Source: Burkholderiales bacterium
GTDB lineage: Bacteria > Pseudomonadota > Gammaproteobacteria > Burkholderiales > Burkholderiaceae_C
NCBI GenBank assembly: GCA_011390055.1
Contig: JAABTC010000046.1
Coordinates: 1 to 9,494 of the forward strand
Length of the DNA stretch: 9,494 nucleotides
Direction: 5' to 3'
Under the pieces are notes generated by a model that saw only the letters and a program-made list of their open reading frames with translations, made no database searches and was not told the origin of the DNA. Positions 6,401-9,494 of the stretch are shown piece by piece. Every line of letters begins with the position of its first letter. The first letter of the stretch is position 1. The translations under genes were made by a program, and so were the position numbers.

Positions 6401-6414
6401 GCGCGGTCACGCGC
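6401..6414. terminator. Possible short hairpin between convergent kinase and flhC ends
   Basis: The 18-bp gap between the two stop codons contains GCGCG-GTCA-CGCGC, a 5-bp all-GC stem with a four-base loop. There is no T-run on either side, so it is weak as an intrinsic terminator. It is the only candidate structure between the convergent genes. Confidence 0.25.
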
Positions 6415-7002
6415 TCAGTGTGCGGCGACGGCCTCGTGGCGCGTCGGGCTGCGCCCGGGGCCGGCGTCGAGCTGCAGGGCGCCGGCGGCCTTGCCCTTGC
6501 CGGCGCGAGCCGGCGGGTTGCACAAGCCGCACACGTAGTGTTTGGCGATCTCGTGCGGATGCGTCACGAAGTGGCCGTGGCAACACGAGCAGCGCGTCAT
6601 GGTCAGCATGCCGTTGTCGACGAACTTGACCAGACGCCAGGCGCGCGTGACGCTCAGCATCGGCTCGAGCCCCTGGGCCGAGGCCTGCTCGAGGTAGAGC
6701 TGGTAGGCCTTGATGACGACGTCGATCTCGTCGAGTGCGGCGGCCTTGTTCAGGTACTCGTGGATGTTGAGGAACAGGCTGGCATGGATGTTGGGCTGCC
6801 AGGTCATGAACCAGTCGGTCGAAAACGGCAGCTGGCCCTTGCTCGGGCTCTTGCCCGCCACCTCTTTGTACAAACGCAGCAGGCGCTCGTAGCTGAGGTC
6901 GGTTTCGCTCTCGAGCACCTGCAACCGGGCTCCCAGCTGAATCAGCGTCACCGCGCGCTCGATCTGTCGGGCTTCGGTCAGGATGCTCTTGTTGCGGGCC
7001 AT
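6415..7002 (-). CDS. flhC: FlhC, flagellar master regulator subunit
   Basis: FlhC joins FlhD in the FlhD4C2 complex that activates class II flagellar promoters. The 195-residue protein (192 in E. coli) begins MARNKSILTEARQIERAVTLIQLGARLQVLESETDLSYERLLRLYKEV. It carries the PFSTDWFMTWQPNIHASLF and LYLEQ segments typical of FlhC. The zinc-site cysteines are C138, C141, C158 and C161, each one position after E. coli C137/C140/C157/C160; an extra C140 lies in the first pair. The C-terminal 30 residues are basic and Ala/Gly-rich and diverge from the family. Start ATG 7002 has a GAGGAG ribosome site 7 bases upstream. It lies 44 bp after flhD, in the same transcript, and abuts the oppositely oriented kinase gene. 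Confidence 0.97.
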   Translation of the reverse strand: MARNKSILTEARQIERAVTLIQLGARLQVLESETDLSYERLLRLYKEVAGKSPSKGQLPFSTDWFMTWQPNIHASLFLNIHEYLNKAAALDEIDVVIKAYQLYLEQASAQGLEPMLSVTRAWRLVKFVDNGMLTMTRCSCCHGHFVTHPHEIAKHYVCGLCNPPARAGKGKAAGALQLDAGPGRSPTRHEAVAAH

Positions 7003-7009
7003 CGTCGTT

Positions 7010-7015
7010 CTCCTC
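7010..7015 (-). promoter_or_regulatory. flhC ribosome binding site
   Basis: Minus-strand GAGGAG sits 7 bases before ATG 7002, within the 44-bp flhD-flhC gap. It supports this start over in-frame codons further upstream, which would extend the protein antisense to flhD-region sequence without family similarity. Confidence 0.8.
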
Positions 7016-7046
7016 GGTGTCTCTTGTTCGGCTCTGGGACCGCGTT

Positions 7047-7370
7047 TCAGGCAGCTTCCTGGTGCCGGCCGGCCAGCAGGATGGCGGCGTGCAGGCGACC
7101 GATGCCCTCGTTGGCCGCGCTCTTGCCATGGCTCGTCAGCAGGTTCCACACCAGTTCGTCGTCCATGCGGAAGCGGCACAGCAGGGTGCTGCTTTGCGAG
7201 ACCTTCATGGTCTGCGCCGGGGTCAGGTTGCCGATCAGCGTGGCCGTCTCTTCGCTGACGCCCAGGCGGTACAGGGCCTGCTCGCGGTCGGTGCGGATCA
7301 GGCTCTGCGCCAGCATCAGGTAGGAGAGGTTGGCTTCGCGGATCTCGGCGAGCATTTGTTCGGTGGTCAT
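7047..7370 (-). CDS. flhD: FlhD, flagellar master regulator subunit
   Basis: FlhD is the partner of FlhC and the top of the flagellar hierarchy. The 107-residue protein (about 116 in E. coli) begins MTTEQMLAEIREANLSYLMLAQSLIRTDREQALYRLGVSEETATLIGNLT. The LSYLxLAQxLI and RLGxxEE blocks are highly conserved in the family. Cys65 (STLLCRF) falls at the position of E. coli Cys65, which links the FlhD dimer by a disulfide. ATG 7370 follows GGAG with 6 bases between and gives the standard N-terminus; the frame stays open further upstream without family similarity. The C-terminus is shorter than in E. coli. Expression would depend on the 172-bp region upstream, which contains a 9-bp inverted repeat. 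Confidence 0.96.
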   Translation of the reverse strand: MTTEQMLAEIREANLSYLMLAQSLIRTDREQALYRLGVSEETATLIGNLTPAQTMKVSQSSTLLCRFRMDDELVWNLLTSHGKSAANEGIGRLHAAILLAGRHQEAA

Positions 7371-7413
7371 GCAGTTCTCCGGTGGGGTGGGGTTCAGCGT
7401 GGCGTTCACTGTA

Positions 7414-7446
7414 GCGGCGCACCCCTGGGCCGTTTGCGTGCGCCGC
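7414..7446. promoter_or_regulatory. Inverted repeat in the flhDC upstream region
   Basis: GCGGCGCAC (7414-7422) and GTGCGCCGC (7438-7446) form a perfect 9-bp inverted repeat with a 15-base spacer, 44-76 bases before the flhD ATG. It may be a hairpin in the flhDC leader or a two-half-site operator. In the rest of 7371-7542 I see GGAG for flhD and no convincing -35/-10 pair; TACAGT on the minus strand just ATG-proximal of the repeat is a possible -10 without a good -35. Confidence 0.4.
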
Positions 7447-7525
7447 ACCCATCCCTTGAGTCACGTTTCTTCTGCCTTGCTTGTCAGGCAACTTCCTACA
7501 GGGTTACACCGAGCGGCGATCCCCG

Positions 7526-7541
7526 CCTCGGCGCACCGAGG
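7526..7541 (-). terminator. Possible terminator hairpin just after the DUF971 gene
   Basis: On the minus strand CCTCGG-TGCG-CCGAGG, a perfect 6-bp stem with a four-base loop, begins one base after the DUF971 stop codon. It has no U-tract, so it would be a weak or Rho-assisted stop. It is the only obvious structure separating DUF971 transcription from flhD. Confidence 0.35.
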
Positions 7542-7542
7542 G

Positions 7543-7953
7543 TCAGTGCGAGCAGCCGGAACCCGACTTGCCGGCGACCGGGGCCGACATCGGCGCATCG
7601 CGCGAGACGCCGGCGGCCGCCAGACGTGCCTCGTACTCGCGCCACAGCTGGTCCTGATCGGCACCCAGGTGATGCAGGTAGTCCCACGAGTAGATGCCGC
7701 TGCTGTGGCCGTCGTCGAAAGTCGGCTGCACACCGTAGTGGCCCACAGTCTCCAGGCCCTGGATGACGACGCCGCGCTTGCCGGTCTGCAGCACCTCCTG
7801 CCCCGGCCCATGGCCCTGCACTTCGGCCGACGGCGAGTACACGCGCATCAGCTCGAACGGGATGCGGTAGACGACGCCATCGTCGAAGCCGATCTCGAGC
7901 AGCTTCGACTGCTGGTGCACCGTGAGTGCCGTGGGACGCGGTTTTTCAGCCAT
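7543..7953 (-). CDS. DUF971 (gamma-butyrobetaine hydroxylase-like N-terminal domain) protein
   Basis: This small soluble protein of 136 residues matches the stand-alone DUF971/GBBH-like_N family. Recognisable blocks are LTVHQQSKLLEIGFDDG (about 10-26), IPFELMRVYSPSAEVQGHGPGQ (31-52), GKRGVVIQ (58-65) and FDDGHSSGIYSWDYL (79-93). The cytosolic role is not established; some relatives are fused to iron-sulfur carrier (Mrp/ApbC-type) or hydroxylase domains. The zinc-binding cysteines of the hydroxylase version are absent. A C-terminal tail ends GSGCSH, holding the only cysteine. The ATG at 7953 gives MAEKPRPTALTV; an in-frame ATG at 8025 would overlap the divergent neighbour's start and adds unrelated sequence. 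In my recollection many betaproteobacteria keep this gene next to ubiE; here flhD follows instead. Family is confident, function unknown. Confidence 0.87.
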   Translation of the reverse strand: MAEKPRPTALTVHQQSKLLEIGFDDGVVYRIPFELMRVYSPSAEVQGHGPGQEVLQTGKRGVVIQGLETVGHYGVQPTFDDGHSSGIYSWDYLHHLGADQDQLWREYEARLAAAGVSRDAPMSAPVAGKSGSGCSH

Positions 7954-8037
7954 GCGGCAGTGTAGCGAGGCATCAAGCGCCGACAAGTTCACGCACATTG
8001 CGAACACCCGGCAGGCCCACGACAACAGAATCGCTGC
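7954..8037. promoter_or_regulatory. Divergent intergenic region, DUF971 / GGDEF-EAL
   Basis: These 84 bp separate two divergent start codons and must carry, or lie next to, both promoters. I see no clear sigma-70 or sigma-28 boxes and no strong Shine-Dalgarno for either gene. Two related short motifs, ATCAAGCGC and ACAAGTTCAC, are present but do not form a recognised site. The call rests on gene orientation alone. Confidence 0.35.
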
Positions 8038-9494
8038 ATGACCGAGCTGTTGCAGTCTGTGTTGACTTCACTCGTGGCGGTCGCACCTTGTGCGCTGCTC
8101 TTGTGGCTCGCTTCCACGCTGGGCGCGATGGCGCGGCGCGAAGACGTGGCCTGGGATCGGCACATGCGTTTCATGGCGCTGGGATTGGCCGGGACGGCGG
8201 TGTGGTGGCCGCTGGAAATCGCTGCGGCGCGCCTGAACTTCGGCGAAGGCAGCGCCACCTTGGGCCCGTGGTTGTTGCTGGCCCTGGCGCTGGCCACCCC
8301 CACGCTGGCGGCCATCACCAGCCATGGCGACGACGCTTGGCACAGCGGCCGGCGCCTGGGCACCGGCGCCGCGACCCTGCTGCTGTCGGCGCTGGCGATC
8401 GCCACGGTGTCGAGTGCCGCGCCCAGCCAGGCCGTCGGCCTGCTGCGCAACGGCCTGGGCACGCTGGTGCTCACCGGTGGGTTGTTGGCCCTCACCGCGC
8501 CCTTGGGTGACGCACCCCGCATGCGCTGGCTGCGCGTCGGCGCCGCCGCCGGCACCGCCCTGGCCTTGGCGTTCGCGCCGATTCCGCTGCGCGAGGCCGG
8601 CGCGGCCTGGTGGCATCCGGCGCTGCTGCCGACGCTGGCCCTGGTGGCCTTCGGTGCGGCGCTGCTCGGGCTGGTGAAAATGCGCCAGCCGACCGCCCGC
8701 GTCAGCGCGCGCCTGTCGGCCCAGGCGCAGGAGCCGATCGAGGATGCACTCACCCGTTTGCCCACGCGCACCCATTTCGAGACCCAGCTGGCCGCGGCCG
8801 TGGTGCGCTGCGACGCCGGGCACACGCGGCTGGCGATGCTGTTCATCGACCTGGACGGTTTCAAGCCCGTCAACGACACTTTCGGCCACAGTGCAGGCGA
8901 CCGCGTGCTGCAGGCTGTCGGCAAGCGCCTGAAAGCCTGTGCCCGCGGCAGCGATGTGGTGGCCCGGGTGGGCGGGGACGAGTTCCTGGTGTTGATCGAC
9001 CAGGCCGGCACCCAGGACGAAGTCTCGGCGCGCGCGCGCCAGATCGTCGACAGCCTGTCGACGCCGATCGACATCGAAGACCGGCAGGCCTCGATCTCCT
9101 GCTCGATCGGCATCGCCTTCTATCCCGACAGCGGCCAGCATGCCAAGCTGATCTCGCGCGCTGACGCGGCGATGTACGCGGCCAAGCGCGCCGGCGGCGC
9201 CGGCTTCTGCTTCTTCGCGCCCTTGATGGAGGAAGACGCGCGCGAACGCTTCGACCTGCTGCGCGACCTGCGCCTGGCCCTCGAACGCAAGGAACTCGAA
9301 CTCTTCTACCAGCCGAAGATCGACGCCACCACTGGCAAGGTCACGGCCGCCGAGGCCTTGTTGCGCTGGCAGCATCCGCTGCGCGGCATGGTGCCGCCGA
9401 GCCAGTTCATCCCGATCGCCGAGCGTTTCGGCCTGATCCGCAGCATCGGCCACTGGGTCATCGAAGACGCCTGCCGCCAGGCCCGCGTGTGGCT
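8038..9494 (+). CDS. Multi-pass membrane GGDEF-EAL protein (partial, c-di-GMP turnover)
   Basis: The visible 485 residues start MTELLQSVLTSLVAVAPCALLLWLAS. About seven hydrophobic segments fill residues 7-213 with short loops, a layout like an MHYT or similar integral sensor, but no M-H-Y-T motif is seen. A diguanylate cyclase domain follows (about 230-395). It has metal-binding D271 (FIDLDGFKPVND), an inhibitory-site RxxD at 303-306 exactly five residues before the signature, and an intact GGDEF at 312-316. An EAL phosphodiesterase domain begins near 410 (ELFYQPKID). Its EAL signature is at 439-441 (AEALLRW) and the sequence runs off the right edge, so its catalytic residues cannot all be checked. 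The protein could make, degrade or only bind c-di-GMP. ATG 8038 is the first good start; the ribosome site is weak. A motility link is plausible from proximity to flhDC but not shown. Confidence 0.93.
   Translation, partial: MTELLQSVLTSLVAVAPCALLLWLASTLGAMARREDVAWDRHMRFMALGLAGTAVWWPLEIAAARLNFGEGSATLGPWLLLALALATPTLAAITSHGDDAWHSGRRLGTGAATLLLSALAIATVSSAAPSQAVGLLRNGLGTLVLTGGLLALTAPLGDAPRMRWLRVGAAAGTALALAFAPIPLREAGAAWWHPALLPTLALVAFGAALLGLVKMRQPTARVSARLSAQAQEPIEDALTRLPTRTHFETQLAAAVVRCDAGHTRLAMLFIDLDGFKPVNDTFGHSAGDRVLQAVGKRLKACARGSDVVARVGGDEFLVLIDQAGTQDEVSARARQIVDSLSTPIDIEDRQASISCSIGIAFYPDSGQHAKLISRADAAMYAAKRAGGAGFCFFAPLMEEDARERFDLLRDLRLALERKELELFYQPKIDATTGKVTAAEALLRWQHPLRGMVPPSQFIPIAERFGLIRSIGHWVIEDACRQARVW

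Noticed and set aside
7473..7490. TGCCT/AGGCA 5-bp inverted repeat as terminator or operator
   Set aside because: The stem is short with an 8-base loop and no T-run, and is likely by chance in this composition.
8068..9453. A 461-codon minus-strand open frame antisense to the GGDEF-EAL gene
   Set aside because: The plus strand has intact GGDEF, RxxD and EAL motifs; the antisense frame is Gln/Arg-rich shadow sequence.
1..9494. tRNA, rRNA or riboswitch
   Set aside because: No cloverleaf arm motifs, rRNA-conserved segments or known riboswitch cores were recognised in the intergenic regions.

Overview
The window is a GC-rich flagellar and chemotaxis segment from a betaproteobacterium, most likely Burkholderiales of the Rubrivivax/Leptothrix/Methylibium type. 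The evidence is the FlhDC master regulator next to motA-motB-cheY-flhB, a DUF971 protein and strong GC bias at third codon positions. The genus is an inference. Reading frames look intact; only the genes at the two ends are cut by the window.

Layout from left to right. The 5' part of flhB (export gate, minus strand) runs off the left edge. A gene-free stretch of about 650 bp (953-1602) follows. It holds two related palindromic elements of about 240 bp each, with long imperfect terminal inverted repeats, so they look like MITEs. Next come cheY, motB and motA on the minus strand, a flagellar torque/switch block. motA has a clear sigma-28 (FliA) type promoter, TCAAGCAA-N11-GCCGATAG. A second sigma-28-like site, TCAAGTCC-N11-TCCGATAA, overlaps the motB stop codon and probably gives cheY its own promoter. 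Divergent from motA, on the plus strand, is a 770-aa membrane hybrid histidine kinase (4084-6396). It converges with flhC across an 18-bp gap. flhD-flhC (minus strand) follow, with a leader that carries a 9-bp inverted repeat. A DUF971 gene (minus strand) lies upstream of flhD. Divergent from DUF971, a multi-pass membrane GGDEF-EAL protein (plus strand) runs off the right edge.

How the parts fit. FlhD4C2 is the class I activator of flagellar genes, FlhB belongs to the export apparatus, MotA/MotB form the stator and CheY-P reverses or stops the motor. The two FliA-type promoters put motA and cheY in the late class. The hybrid kinase sits inside this block and the c-di-GMP enzyme lies just outside it. 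Either could feed signals into the swim/attach decision, but only position supports that. No cheZ is present between cheY and flhB; the paired palindromic elements occupy that slot. No clearly unknown multi-gene system was found. The most unusual items are the twin MITE-like elements, the palindrome inside the motA promoter, and the degenerate MHYT-like sensor of the GGDEF-EAL protein.
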